Positions 1 to 11,825 of a stretch of 64,000 nucleotides of DNA are shown piece by piece. Numbering within the stretch: the stretch's first letter is position 1; every line of letters begins with the position of its first letter. Under the pieces are notes generated by a model. It was not told where the DNA came from, ran no database searches, and worked only from the letters and a program-made list of their open reading frames with translations. This DNA is from Wolbachia endosymbiont of Oedothorax gibbosus. GTDB lineage: Bacteria > Pseudomonadota > Alphaproteobacteria > Rickettsiales > Anaplasmataceae. The position numbers and the translations under genes were made by a program. Location: positions 124,001 through 188,000 of the forward strand of contig NZ_OW370567.1 in assembly GCF_936270435.1 (NCBI RefSeq). The letters are read 5' to 3'.

Positions 1-30
1 TTTCTACTTAGTTTGGGTCACGCGAGGAGT

Positions 31-819
31 CTAAGGCTCCCGATTATCGTCAAGTTCAGTATGATGAGCATTGTCAAGTTCAGTGGAAGGATCATCATTG
101 ACAGGTTGTTGAAACAATTTGTCAAGCTGAACTGCCAGAAATACTGCACTATATATTATGCTGACTGTTACGCTTAAGTTGAAATTATAGATTATACCAC
201 TACCCAAGTTTATTGGTATAGTTGGAGTTTCTATCCTTCTTAATATGAAGTTTAACAAACCTAATGACAAAGTTAATGTGCTGATAATAAGGTCCTGCTT
301 ACACTTAGCAGACTTTTCATGATCCTTATTATCTAGGTATTTTCTCCATGAATAATAGTAACTTATAGGTTCCGAAATAAACAGAAATAGGATCGTTGAT
401 GTTAAGTGAATGTGACTTATTACGTCTGCATTACTCCTAGTAAAAAAATGGATGACTTTCAACATCATCAATGCTTCTATGATGCTGCTTGCAAGATTAG
501 CCGATTTACCCACAATTTTTGCCAGCTCTTTTTTACTCTCAGGGTTTCTGTAATCCTTAATTAGATCCTGTAGAGTAAATGCAGAATGGGCAATGTATAG
601 AATAGATGTCGGAAACTTTACTAGTCGAGCAACATTCCGTATAAGAAAGATATTGGATCTATTATTGTCAATGAACTCGCAGCAAAATTGCAGTGAAATC
701 TTACACAATAGGGCTGTTAAACCTGTTGTGATGCAGATTACCTTCCTGAAATCATGATCATAAATATCATGCACCTTTTGTGCGAGTATGTTAGATTTCT
801 TTTTTAGCTTGTTTGGCAT
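31..819 (-). CDS. hypothetical membrane protein, 262 aa
   Basis: I do not recognise this protein. It starts at ATG (MPNKLKKKSN) with a basic N-terminus. Hydrophobic stretches lie near residues 28-48, 130-150, 175-190 and 215-235, so it is probably an inner-membrane protein with several spans. The C-terminal 30 residues are acidic and polar (DDPSTELDNAHHTELDD) and contain a short repeat of the type TELD. It is transcribed in the same direction as hemH, whose start lies upstream, and begins 70 bp after the hemH stop, so it could be the last gene of that cluster. No catalytic motif is visible. It may be a Wolbachia-restricted family. Coding is likely because the frame is long and uninterrupted and the gene order is compact; function is unknown. 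Confidence 0.7.
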   Translation of the reverse strand: MPNKLKKKSNILAQKVHDIYDHDFRKVICITTGLTALLCKISLQFCCEFIDNNRSNIFLIRNVARLVKFPTSILYIAHSAFTLQDLIKDYRNPESKKELAKIVGKSANLASSIIEALMMLKVIHFFTRSNADVISHIHLTSTILFLFISEPISYYYSWRKYLDNKDHEKSAKCKQDLIISTLTLSLGLLNFILRRIETPTIPINLGSGIIYNFNLSVTVSIIYSAVFLAVQLDKLFQQPVNDDPSTELDNAHHTELDDNREP

Positions 820-889
820 GAAATAGTTAATAACTTTCTGTTATTCTATCACATAAAATCCTAAAAGAAAAGCCCTATAAATCAGGACT

Positions 890-1903
890 TTAAGGGAGAT
901 TTATGCACAAATCGGCTAAGCATTTTATAAACAAGGGATCGGTACTGAGAGTTGGCACACGAAAATAATATCCACCCTTGATAATTGCTTTATATTCTAC
1001 ATCAAGTTCCACAAGTGTTTCTGAATGCTCAGAAACAAAAGACATAGGTGATAGAACTACAGGTACACCATCAGCTTTTGCGCGTAATAGCTCACTTTCA
1101 GTGCTTGGCTCTAGCCATTTTACAGGACCTATCTTACTCTGATAACATATTGACCAATCTAAGTTATTGATAGCTAACTTTTCTACTATTAACTCTACGC
1201 TTCTTTCTACCTGTGAAGCGTAAGGGTCGCCTTTTTTAATAATACTAAGAGGTAAGCTATGGGCTGAAAATAGGACTCTTGGCTTATCGATTCTGCTGGC
1301 TAATTTGTAATGCTTAGCTATTAAATTAGCGTGAGCTTTAATAAAGTCTTCGTTATTATAATAATGGTGAATTATTTTTATATTGCACTTTAGACCATGG
1401 TTTTTAGCATTTTTTTGCCAATTTTCGATGGATGATAAAGTTGTGGTAGTTGAATATTGAGGGTATAGTGGCAGCAAAATTACTTCATCAGGATCAAATT
1501 GTTTTACACTTTTAATAACTTCGTCAGCAAATGGATGCCAATAGCGCATGCAGATGAATACTTTTGTTAGTTTTGCAGCGCGTGACGCTGGAATCCAGTT
1601 TTTTTTTCTAGATCCCAGTGTCTGGGCACTGGGATGACAAAAGACAGGTTTGTTAAGTTCTTGTTCAAGCGCTTCAGCTTGCATTTTTGTATTCTCCAGA
1701 ATTGGCGATTTACCTCCAATTTGCTCATATATTTCTTGTGCAGTATTTTCTCGTTTTGCGGATATAAACTTTGCTAAAAGAAACCGAAAAGGGTTTGGTA
1801 AACTGATTATTCTTCTGTCATAAAAAAGGTTAAATAAAAAAGGACGGACCGCATTCAGTGAATCAGGTCCACCAAGGTTAAATAAAATGACAGCCTTTTT
1901 CAC
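890..1903 (-). CDS. hemH: ferrochelatase
   Basis: HemH inserts ferrous iron into protoporphyrin IX, the last step of haem synthesis, at the inner membrane. The 337-residue product starts at a GTG ([15 protein letters not shown]) 7 bp after the preceding gene, so the two are probably co-transcribed. Family signatures are present: the N-terminal [10 protein letters not shown], the metal-site segment [10 protein letters not shown] near residue 216, and [16 protein letters not shown]. Odd feature: about residues 86-113 (roughly 1566-1655) do not belong to the family. They are the in-frame translation of the palindromic repeat found throughout this window (read as [16 protein letters not shown]). 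The family sequence resumes at [12 protein letters not shown]. The frame stays open, so the enzyme probably tolerates the insert as a surface loop; activity cannot be judged from sequence. Confidence 0.95.
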   Translation of the reverse strand: MKKAVILFNLGGPDSLNAVRPFLFNLFYDRRIISLPNPFRFLLAKFISAKRENTAQEIYEQIGGKSPILENTKMQAEALEQELNKPVFCHPSAQTLGSRKKNWIPASRAAKLTKVFICMRYWHPFADEVIKSVKQFDPDEVILLPLYPQYSTTTTLSSIENWQKNAKNHGLKCNIKIIHHYYNNEDFIKAHANLIAKHYKLASRIDKPRVLFSAHSLPLSIIKKGDPYASQVERSVELIVEKLAINNLDWSICYQSKIGPVKWLEPSTESELLRAKADGVPVVLSPMSFVSEHSETLVELDVEYKAIIKGGYYFRVPTLSTDPLFIKCLADLCINLP

Positions 1904-1910
1904 CTACGCA

Positions 1911-2696
1911 CTACTTACAACAAGTTACTTCTGGGGCGCCTATAAAATTAGCTACACACTCATCAAATTTAGTTATAGGCACTAAATTTCTCACACTGGC
2001 ATACAATAAATGGCCTGATCTTTGCAGGTTACTCTTGGTAGATGTGAAGCTCCAATCGAAAAATGTATCGACAAAAAGACTTGGTACCGTTTCAAGAAGT
2101 TCAACAGCAGCTAAAGATAGCATTATACAACTTTGCAGAACCTTCAAAAGAACCTTTAGGGAAAAAAGTAAAACTGTAAGAAAAGATAAGCTACTTGTTT
2201 TGTTTGGCGATTGTCCCTGATTAGGCGAATTATACTCGATGTGTTTTCTATTTTGATCGAAAATAGGAAATTTTATAGCATCTTCCTTAAATTGCTCATC
2301 TATTTCTTGTGTACTATGTTTGGTCCATTTTTCTAGTAACCACTCACGCACGTGAAAAGTTCTTACAAAAAAGCATGTTGCAACCATCAATGCAGCACAT
2401 ATAAGCGCACACTGTATAAGACTTATACTACCTACCATAGCTGGCAGCGCAAAACAAACAAATGGCACTATGACAGCCATTTCAAGAAACGGAATAGTAT
2501 TTCTTTTCATTGCAAAGGCAGCACCTTTTTTTAATTCTGTATTATGATGTGAGCTATATTCCAAATAGCTTAAAAATGCCAAACTAAAAGTCAAAAATCC
2601 TTTTGTTCCACAAAAAATTGACGATTTCAAGTTATTGACCAATTTTTTAGCAGTAGATTCAGGTTTTTCATTAGTTTTTTTACAACAAGTATGCAT
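1911..2696 (-). CDS. hypothetical membrane protein with Cys-Cys at both ends, 261 aa
   Basis: I do not recognise a family. The protein begins MHTCCKK and ends EVTCCK, so a Cys-Cys pair sits next to a lysine at each terminus. Hydrophobic segments are visible at about residues 33-46, 70-115 (probably two spans) and 170-200. A charged, polar loop lies between about 115 and 165 (STQEIDEQFKEDAIKF). The gene ends 7 bp before the hemH start on the same strand, so they probably form an operon, but nothing in the protein ties it to haem synthesis. Its size and layout resemble the other unknown membrane protein at 31-819, but I see no obvious sequence match between them. Probably a Wolbachia-specific membrane protein. 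Confidence 0.65.
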   Translation of the reverse strand: MHTCCKKTNEKPESTAKKLVNNLKSSIFCGTKGFLTFSLAFLSYLEYSSHHNTELKKGAAFAMKRNTIPFLEMAVIVPFVCFALPAMVGSISLIQCALICAALMVATCFFVRTFHVREWLLEKWTKHSTQEIDEQFKEDAIKFPIFDQNRKHIEYNSPNQGQSPNKTSSLSFLTVLLFSLKVLLKVLQSCIMLSLAAVELLETVPSLFVDTFFDWSFTSTKSNLQRSGHLLYASVRNLVPITKFDECVANFIGAPEVTCCK

Positions 2697-2809
2697 ACAA
2701 TACTCCCTTGATAGTTTATTCTTAACTATAAGTAAAAAATTGCTTTTATGAAATCAAAATTTACAATAAAATAAATCTATAAATATAAGATCTTATATAA
2801 GGAAATAAT

Positions 2810-3229
2810 ATGGCAATTGAGAGAACACTTTCAATATTAAAACCTGATGCAGTAAAAAATAATATTACAGGCAATATAAATTCCTACATCGAACAATCTG
2901 GGCTGAAAATCACAGCACAAAAAATGATGTTACTGACAAAAAAACAAGCAGAGCTGTTTTATGAAATTCATAAAGATAGGCCTTTTTTTGGGGAATTGGT
3001 AGAGTTTATGACTTCTGGTCCTGTGATAGTTCAAGTTTTAGTTGGTGAAAATGCAGTAAGTAAATACAGACAAATCATGGGAGCTACCGATCCAAAACAG
3101 GCAGATAAAGGCACAATCAGAGGTGATTTTGCTGATGACATTAGTGAAAATAGAGTCCACGGCTCAGATAGTCTAGAAAATGCTCATAGAGAAATAGCTT
3201 TCTTTTTTGCTGAATGTGAGTTGGTGTAG
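2810..3229 (+). CDS. ndk: nucleoside diphosphate kinase
   Basis: Ndk transfers the gamma phosphate of ATP to other NDPs and dNDPs in the cytoplasm through a phospho-histidine. The 139-residue length is normal. It opens with the family start [15 protein letters not shown] and holds the active-site segment [12 protein letters not shown] with the catalytic His near residue 117; [16 protein letters not shown] is the conserved loop before it. The ATG at 2810 is preceded by AAGGAA, a reasonable ribosome site. It is divergent from the unknown gene at 1911-2696 and lies upstream of gyrB, but 249 bp of repeat-bearing sequence separates it from gyrB, so the two are probably transcribed separately. Confidence 0.97.
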   Translation: MAIERTLSILKPDAVKNNITGNINSYIEQSGLKITAQKMMLLTKKQAELFYEIHKDRPFFGELVEFMTSGPVIVQVLVGENAVSKYRQIMGATDPKQADKGTIRGDFADDISENRVHGSDSLENAHREIAFFFAECELV

Positions 3230-3269
3230 TTCATTCAACTCAGATTTTCCTATGTATAACTAAATTTTC

Positions 3270-3400
3270 TGGATCTTATGTCAAGCATACATCTGTACGA
3301 ACATTATGATTTGAGAGCAATCTCCACCGAGAAGACACATTGGAATGACACTATTTGCTGTCTTCAAAAATAAACGTTCGTAAAGTTGTGCTTTTAACAT
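3270..3400. repeat. degraded palindromic-repeat remnant between ndk and gyrB
   Basis: This stretch carries the pieces 'CTGTACGAACATTATGATT' and 'GAGAGCAATCTCCACCG', and ends with 'AAACGTTCGTAAAGTTGTG'. The same pieces occur in inverted order at about 39540-39790. It is a decayed copy of the dispersed intergenic repeat, flanked by the GTACGAA/TTCGTA-type ends. No gene is seen between the ndk stop and the gyrB start. Confidence 0.6.
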
Positions 3401-3469
3401 GGGTTATCAGTTTAAAAATGTTGCTAACTAGTATATCTGAATGTAACATCAATTAACGTGTATAAATAA

Positions 3470-5866
<2,397 letters not shown>

Positions 5867-6041
5867 ATTTAGAAGACACATAAACTTAGCAAAATGTACG
5901 AACGTTATGTTTTGAAAGTGATTATAGTAAGGTGTACAATTTTGCTTCATACACAGATCTCACTTCTAGCTGCAACTATAAATGTATGGATTTTTTATCG
6001 TGCCATGTTATAATTAACGTCTTGCTAAAAATTAAATATTG

Positions 6042-7511
6042 ATGAATGAACTAAGAAAGTTAAGTATTACACAAATGCATGACGGGCTCAAAAAAAGGAG
6101 TTTTTCCGCTGTTGAACTCATGGAGGCGCACATCAGTGCGGTTGAAAATGAGAAATTAAATGCATTTATAACAAAAACCCCAGAGATAGCAATGAAAGCT
6201 GCTAAAGCTGCAGATGAACATTTCTCTAGGCAAAAGGATGATTTAATCTCGCCGCTCATGGGTATACCAGTTGGCATCAAAGATCTATTCTGTACAAAAG
6301 GAATAAAAACAACAGCATGCTCAAAAATGCTGGAAAATTTCGTTCCGACTTACGAATCTACGGTGTCTGATTTGCTTTTAAAAAGTGGAGCAGCCATGCT
6401 CGGTAAGCTTAATATGGATGAATTTGCTATGGGTTCTGCGAACACAAACAGCTATTTTGGCCCTGTTGAAAATGTGTGGATTAGAAAAAGTGATGGGGAA
6501 AAAGTTGTGCCTGGTGGATCATCTGGTGGATCTGCAGCATCAGTTGCTGGATTTTTGTGTGCTGGAGCGCTAGGAAGTGACACTGGTGGATCTGTACGCC
6601 AACCAGCAGCTTATTGTGGAGTAGTTGGAATAAAGCCAACTTATGGAAGATGCTCGCGTTTTGGTATGATTGCATTTGCAAGTTCTCTGGATCAAGCAGG
6701 AGTCATTACTCGTTCTGTCTCTGATTCAGCACTAATGCTGGAAGCAATTTGTGGCTATGATAAAAAAGATTCAATATCGAGCGAAAAGCCAGTGCCTAAA
6801 TTTTCTAGCTTTATAAATGGTGATGTCAAGGGTAAGTGTATTGGTATACCAAAAGAATATAGAATGGATGGAATTTCAGAGGAAATAGTTCATAATTGGG
6901 AAAGAGTTGCTTCCTATTTAAAAGAAAATGGCGCTGAAGTTGTTGACGTTACTCTGCCACATACTAAATATGCAATACCAGTCTATTATTTAATCTGTTC
7001 TGCTGAAACTTCATCCAATCTTGCTCGTTACGATGGTGTGCGTTATGGGTTAAGGGTTGATGCTGATACCCTTGAAGAAATGTATTCACTAACAAGAGCA
7101 GAAGGTTTTGGTAAAGAGGTGAAAAGAAGAATTTTAATTGGCGCTTATGCGCTTTTCTCAGGTCATTATAATGAATATTACGAAAAAGCGCAGTGCATTA
7201 GGGCATTAATCAGAAATGATTTTATAAAAGCGTTTGAAAAAATAGATTACATACTTGTGCCATCTGCTCCAACAGAAGCTTTTGGATTAAATGAAAAGCC
7301 AGATCCGCTAATTATGTGCATCAATGATGTGTTTACTGTGCCGGCAAGTCTGGCAGGATTGCCTGCTATTTCTGTTCCTGTTGGGCTCTCCAATGAGGGT
7401 TTACCACTTGCCTTGCAAGTGATTGGAAATTATTATGACGAAGCTGGAATATTAAATGTGGCAAGTGTGATAGAGCAAAATTGCGGCAGAATAATTAGAC
7501 CTCTTGCATAG
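6042..7511 (+). CDS. gatA: aspartyl/glutamyl-tRNA amidotransferase subunit A
   Basis: GatA is the amidase of the GatCAB complex, which converts mischarged Glu-tRNA(Gln) and Asp-tRNA(Asn) to the correct amide forms. The amidase-signature triad is visible: Lys in VGIKDLF (about residue 78), Ser in GGSSGGSAA (about 158) and the nucleophile Ser in GSDTGGSVRQPAA (about 182). I prefer the ATG at 6042 (MNELRK) to the TTG one codon upstream; the protein is then 489 residues, normal for the family. A TATAAT at 6009-6014 may be the -10 box. The last codons (RIIRPLA) lie 9 bp before a 216-bp MITE, so that element lies next to the end of the gene without breaking it. Confidence 0.97.
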   Translation: MNELRKLSITQMHDGLKKRSFSAVELMEAHISAVENEKLNAFITKTPEIAMKAAKAADEHFSRQKDDLISPLMGIPVGIKDLFCTKGIKTTACSKMLENFVPTYESTVSDLLLKSGAAMLGKLNMDEFAMGSANTNSYFGPVENVWIRKSDGEKVVPGGSSGGSAASVAGFLCAGALGSDTGGSVRQPAAYCGVVGIKPTYGRCSRFGMIAFASSLDQAGVITRSVSDSALMLEAICGYDKKDSISSEKPVPKFSSFINGDVKGKCIGIPKEYRMDGISEEIVHNWERVASYLKENGAEVVDVTLPHTKYAIPVYYLICSAETSSNLARYDGVRYGLRVDADTLEEMYSLTRAEGFGKEVKRRILIGAYALFSGHYNEYYEKAQCIRALIRNDFIKAFEKIDYILVPSAPTEAFGLNEKPDPLIMCINDVFTVPASLAGLPAISVPVGLSNEGLPLALQVIGNYYDEAGILNVASVIEQNCGRIIRPLA

Positions 7512-7519
7512 TCTTTGGC

Positions 7520-7735
7520 CTTACTATTACCCACAAATATGAACGTTTGTTGCATAGCTCTTAATGGTATAACTTTTGCTTGAAATAACTGTTTATATGG
7601 TGCAATTTACAGCTTTTAGTTGCTAAAATTATAACTCTTAATTTAATAATTTTAATCTAATAATCTTTCAAGTTAATAAAATTAAATTATTTGAGTAAAT
7701 ACAATACCATGTCTTTATTTGTGGGTAATAGTAAG
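7520..7735 (-). mobile_element. 216-bp MITE, copy 1
   Basis: This is a short non-autonomous element with 19-20-bp perfect terminal inverted repeats (CTTACTATTACCCACAAAT). A second copy of exactly 216 bp lies at 55240-55455 in the opposite orientation. It has no coding capacity. The interior is very AT-rich, with alternating AATT/TTAA tracts. No clear target duplication is visible here, unlike at copy 2. The parent transposase is not identified in this window. It follows the gatA stop codon by 8 bp. Confidence 0.85.
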
Positions 7736-8192
7736 TTGTTAGCGGGATCTGATACCAAGTCTCATTAATAATAAGACAAATAAAAATAGCCCTTTTGCCT
7801 GTAATTGCAGAGTTTAAGCAAATTTATAACATGTCCTATTTGTCTTCCCAATAACAAAGTTTGGTATGAGATACCGCGAATGAATCGCGGTATGACGGTT
7901 AAGTAGGGTGTCATCCCAGTGCTTGACACTGGGATCTAGTCTTTATTATGCAGCCACTTATTTAAAGTTAAGTTTTCTGGATCCCAGTGTCTGGGCACTG
8001 GGATGACAGGAGAAGGAAGCACTGGGATGACATCATAGGGGCACTGCCGTCTTGCCAGTATCAAGCTACTTGCATGACACCATCATAAAGTGTCACATGC
8101 TAGGATAACAAAAAAAGGGCACTGTGACGGACTTAAATCACAATTATCAGTTAATACTAATCGCGGCATTACAAAAAAGCCAAACTTTTTTC
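7736..8192. repeat. intergenic palindromic repeats
   Basis: No gene is seen. The stretch holds a perfect hairpin at 7868-7892 (ATACCGCGA, loop, TCGCGGTAT) and at least two copies of the CCCAGTG/CACTGGG palindrome (about 7905-7940 and 7978-8012), plus shorter copies to about 8120. These match the Wolbachia palindromic elements dispersed through the window. The 7868 hairpin lacks a following T-run, so I do not call it a terminator. The right edge (CTTTTTTC at 8185-8192) is the target duplication of the IS256 copy. Confidence 0.75.
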
Positions 8193-8209
8193 GGGAATGT
8201 TCAAAAAAG

Positions 8210-9640
8210 CATACGCGTCAAGTTAAGAGATTGTGAGCAAATTTAGAGAGGTTAAAGTGGATACTCTAGCCCTTCTACGTTTGTCTTTTAATGAAAATCG
8301 CGACCAAGTTATAGTGAGTTTTTTAAGAAATGCTTTTAAACTATTAATTTTGGTTAATACTAAAAATAACTCTCTAACCCGCCTTTTTAGCTCAATAAAT
8401 GCCTTTGTTAAGCTAAGTTCTGTATTCTTTTTCACTTCTGTGCAACCAACTATGCCGTGAAATATAAGAATTGCGCACAATTTAGCATATAGTTCACATA
8501 ATACTCTGCATGGCTTTCCTTTTAGCTTATCAAGCCTGATATGGCTTTTATACAATTTAAATAATAACTCAATTTGCCACCTTACTCTGTAAATCGTTAA
8601 TACTTGCTCAGCACTAATTTTATTTTCTGGAACATTAGTTATAAATATTGACCAGTTCAACAATTTTTGATTTCTTTTAGAGGATGTATATCCCTGCGAT
8701 CTTGCTAATCTATTAGCTTTCCTTCTTCTGGCCATAGACTGTTCTTCAGTTAGTTTCTGACATATAATTCTTACTCTAATTTTTGCTTCTTTTCCTAACA
8801 ATACCTCGTTTTCTAAAAATAACTTATCCTCTAAACATTCTAATAACTCCATTTTTTGATTTGTTTCTACATCATATATGTTGGTATCAACGACTTATGA
8901 AATAAGCTCCTATTTCATTGATTTGTTTAAAAGAACTTGGCACAAAATAACCGAGATCAGATATTAGCAAATCATTGCTTAATATATTACTTAAATGTTT
9001 CCTATATCCCTGGTCTGATCTTACCCCCTCCGTTAAATTAAGTTGGTCTATTATCTGATTCATGTAGTCGAAAACTAATTGTAACTTTATTCCAGACTTA
9101 GTATTGCTTTCATAGCCACTGTAGCTAGTACCATAACCTTTATACATCTCTTCCATACTGTTAGGTAGAGTAATATAGCTACTGTCCAATAATTTAACAC
9201 TATTAAATTGCTGTAAGATTTTGCAATCAACTTGCAAGATATTTTTAAAGAGAATCACAGATTCATTATACATCCTTTTCATAAATTCCACTGCTTCTTC
9301 AGTAAATCTAAAATCCAAACCTTGTTTTGTTATATCTATCGAGTCCTCGTTTAGTAATTGACACATTGTTTCTATGTTGCAATCATCAACTCCTATGTTA
9401 CCAAAAACCATAGCTTTTATGAATGATGAGCCATTAAGTTTTCTCTTTCTTTTTATAAAACCTACTGCAATTGATATTTCGTCTGCTTTTTCATTAAAGA
9501 ATTCATTGAGGTCTTTTGATAAGCAAGCTATTCTGTCCATTGTAAGTTCTCTCATTCATATATCCAAGAGAATTTATACCTTATTATTTTCCTTCACTCT
9601 ATCAACTTTACTTACACTTTTCCTTAACTTGACGCGTATG
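8210..9640 (-). mobile_element. IS4-family element inside the IS256 end
   Basis: The terminal inverted repeats are CATACGCGTCAAGTTAAG. A perfect 11-bp target duplication, GTTCAAAAAAG, lies at 8199-8209 and 9641-9651, which is the duplication size typical of IS4-type elements. The insertion point is within the left terminal repeat of the IS256 copy, only about 17 bp from its edge. Confidence 0.9.
8223..9555 (-). pseudogene. IS4-family transposase, frameshifted
   Basis: The reading frame opens at 9555 (MRELTMDR) and runs to 8887, where a one-base shift after NEIGAYFIS breaks it. The second frame resumes near 8880 and ends at 8223. The C-terminal part has the IS4 signature Y-x2-R-x3-E-x6-K as YRVRWQIELLFKLYK. 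Together the two parts would make about 440 residues, normal for the family. The shift lies mid-domain and at no slippery run, so I read it as decay rather than programmed frameshifting. Confidence 0.85.
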
Positions 9641-9824
9641 GTTCAAAAAAGTGTGTCAAACCGAAAAAAAAGTAATAAATTAATATAAAAAAAAATGGAG
9701 GTTTGACATGAGTGCGTCAAGGGAAGCGTTTAGAAAACAGTTGGTGAAAATCCAACCTAGGCAAAGTCTAGCCAACAGCCTAGAACAGACCATTATGCTG
9801 CGTAAGGTAACGAGCGTAGTAAAG

Positions 9825-11510
9825 CTAATGGAATGGACAATACAGGGTGCAACGAAAGTAAAGGTAGTTACTCCGCCAACAATGTTGCAAATTTTTCTTT
9901 TCTTCTCCATTATGTCCAGGAAAGTTTGATAGTTCTTTTACACGAAACACCACGTTTACGTCTTCAAGGTCAACTTCAATTCTCTTAACCAATGTTCTAA
10001 TAATACCGCGTTTAGTTAGCCATTCTGCGCTATCAAGGTTTGATGTAATATTGGAAGAAAAGTCTTCTAAATTGGTCACGACCAGAGTTACTTCCTGTTC
10101 TAATTTCTTTTGATCAAATATCCTCTTCTTCTCCTCTTCAATTGTTTTTAAGCTTTGTTTCATCGCTTTGATTCGTGGTTCAAATTCTTCTTGATTAATA
10201 TATTCTTGGGCATAACTATCAATAAGTCTAGCAATGCCTCGTTTTAATTTATTTTCTTGCTTTTCAAGCAAATCGCTTTTTTTATCCCACGATGATTTTT
10301 TAAGCTCTAAAAGTCTACGTTTGTATTCTTCTAAAATTCTATTTGGATTTTTCAATAAATGCTTAACTTCTTCCCACACAGCTGTTTCTAATGCATCTGT
10401 ACGAATGTGTTTATTATCACAAATTTTGTTACCACCAAAACGGTAAGAATCTCTACCAATACAACGATAATATGCATAATGCTCAACTTTTTCTCCTCGT
10501 TTATTTCTTACAGGACTTCCATAATATGCATAACGACAACGCTTACATACGACTAAACCTTGTAATAAATACTTTGCTCCTCTTTCTCTTGTCCTGGCTA
10601 TTTTTCTGTTCTCAGCTAACTGTTCTTGAACCATATCAAATATATCTTCATCCACTATATTTGGCACTTTAACATAAACCCAATTCGCTTTTTCGACAGG
10701 ATAAATGGAGTAATTATCTTTTGGCTGTTCACAAGAATGTTTTTGTGGTCTTATCTGTTGTAACCTTACACCTACCTTTGTTTTACCAAAAGCTGCTTGT
10801 CCTTTGTAAGCGGGGTTTTTTAACATACCCCAAATTACACTTCTATCCCAGCACTTTTTTCCTGTTCGTGTCATAATGGACATAGTATTTAGCCGACGAC
10901 ATACTTCCCCAATACTTGCCCTTTCTCTGCCTATCCACAAAAATACTTTGCGAACAACATCAGCTTCTTCTTCGTTAATTTCAAATAAAGCTTGTCCTCC
11001 TCCCATATACTTATCTATATAACGATAACCGTATGGAGCTCCTCCCATTACACTTACACAACCTTTATTAGCCGCATAAATCTTTCCACGACGACTTCGT
11101 TCCATAATTTTTGCACGTTCATATTCTGCTATCATACCTTGCATTTGTAACAGCAATTGGGATTCTGGGTTATCGTTAATCTCATAATTTAAAAAAACCG
11201 CTTCTGCTCCTGCTTTCTGAAATTCTTCAAGCAATATCATTTGATATGCATATTTTCTAGATAAACGATCAGGAGAATGAATGTAAATTTTATCAATTTC
11301 ACCTTCTATTACTTTATCACGTAATTTTTCTAGACCAGGACAGACTAAATTAGATCCACTGTAGCCATTATCAATAAATTCATGCTCTCTCAATAATCTG
11401 TACCCATCCATGCTAATCTGCTTCTCTATAGCTGCAACTTGGCTTGCTATTGTATTTTCTTGTGCTTGTTTCCCCGAAGAAACTCTTGCATATAAACTCA
11501 CTGTTACCAT
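9825..11510 (-). CDS. large serine recombinase (phage WO-type integrase)
   Basis: I choose the ATG at 11510 (MVTVSLYARVSSGKQ) because GGGGGATC lies just upstream; the product is then 561 residues. The N-terminal resolvase domain has the nucleophile Ser in YARVSSGKQ, then IHSPDRLSRK and the E-helix segment AEYERAKIMERSRRGK. The recombinase domain follows (PYGYRY...WGMLKNPAYKG). Next comes a zinc ribbon (VVCKRCRYAYYG ... YRCIG ... ICDNKHI) and a coiled coil (about residues 420-500). Enzymes of this type integrate prophage WO, which is why I favour a WO origin. The last about 20 residues are read through the inverted repeat into the intron, so the natural C-terminus may be altered. No other phage gene adjoins it. 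Confidence 0.85.
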   Translation of the reverse strand: MVTVSLYARVSSGKQAQENTIASQVAAIEKQISMDGYRLLREHEFIDNGYSGSNLVCPGLEKLRDKVIEGEIDKIYIHSPDRLSRKYAYQMILLEEFQKAGAEAVFLNYEINDNPESQLLLQMQGMIAEYERAKIMERSRRGKIYAANKGCVSVMGGAPYGYRYIDKYMGGGQALFEINEEEADVVRKVFLWIGRERASIGEVCRRLNTMSIMTRTGKKCWDRSVIWGMLKNPAYKGQAAFGKTKVGVRLQQIRPQKHSCEQPKDNYSIYPVEKANWVYVKVPNIVDEDIFDMVQEQLAENRKIARTRERGAKYLLQGLVVCKRCRYAYYGSPVRNKRGEKVEHYAYYRCIGRDSYRFGGNKICDNKHIRTDALETAVWEEVKHLLKNPNRILEEYKRRLLELKKSSWDKKSDLLEKQENKLKRGIARLIDSYAQEYINQEEFEPRIKAMKQSLKTIEEEKKRIFDQKKLEQEVTLVVTNLEDFSSNITSNLDSAEWLTKRGIIRTLVKRIEVDLEDVNVVFRVKELSNFPGHNGEEKKNLQHCWRSNYLYFRCTLYCPFH

Positions 11511-11825
11511 TTGATCCCCCTTGAATCGCACTTTTATGTTTTAAGCTTTTTTGACTTACTTGCTTTGATGCTGCTCTTTCATAAGCATCTAACAAATACT
11601 TTTCTGACAACCGATTAGGCTCATAGCTACAGCTAATCCGTACAGCCGATCTCTTATTCCCCATGAACTTTCCTTGAAATAATATGTTCATATCATTCAT
11701 TGAAGCTGATGGTTAATTGATTATTGGTGCTATAAATAAATAGCTCTCTTGGTTTTGGACACAGAAGTTTTCGAGAAATGCTTTTCTCTAATTTTACGTT
11801 TTTTGCAACATTGTTGGCGGAGTAA
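9868..11825. other. serine-recombinase segment bounded by 24-bp inverted repeats
   Basis: A perfect 24-bp sequence begins TTACTCCGCCAACAATG at 9868-9891 and recurs inverted at 11802-11825. Outside the left copy is intron 5' RNA sequence; outside the right copy the reverse transcriptase resumes at its GGVISP motif. Between them lie a large serine recombinase and a small upstream frame. The part of the right repeat reading GGCGGAGTAA also encodes the Gly-Gly-Val-Ile of the reverse transcriptase. These repeats may be attachment-site arms, or the trace of an inversion or deletion. Confidence 0.6.
11511..11700 (-). CDS. small frame upstream of the recombinase, hypothetical
   Basis: An open frame from ATG at 11700 (MNDMNILFQG) runs toward and past the recombinase start, overlapping it to 11413 in another frame. 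The stretch KRSAVRISCSYEPNRLSEKYLLDAYERA looks like genuine protein: mixed polar composition and a predicted helix. I therefore think the region up to about 11511 was coding. No function can be assigned. A small gene next to the integrase would fit a remnant of a phage integration module; the overlapping tail is probably not translated sequence of value. Confidence 0.45.

Noticed and set aside
7868..7892. Perfect hairpin as a rho-independent terminator
   Set aside because: No T-run follows, it lies 350 bp from gatA and is surrounded by repeats; left as part of the repeat block.
9825..11510. Active prophage WO
   Set aside because: Only the recombinase and perhaps one small frame are present; no capsid, tail, baseplate or lysis genes occur in the window.
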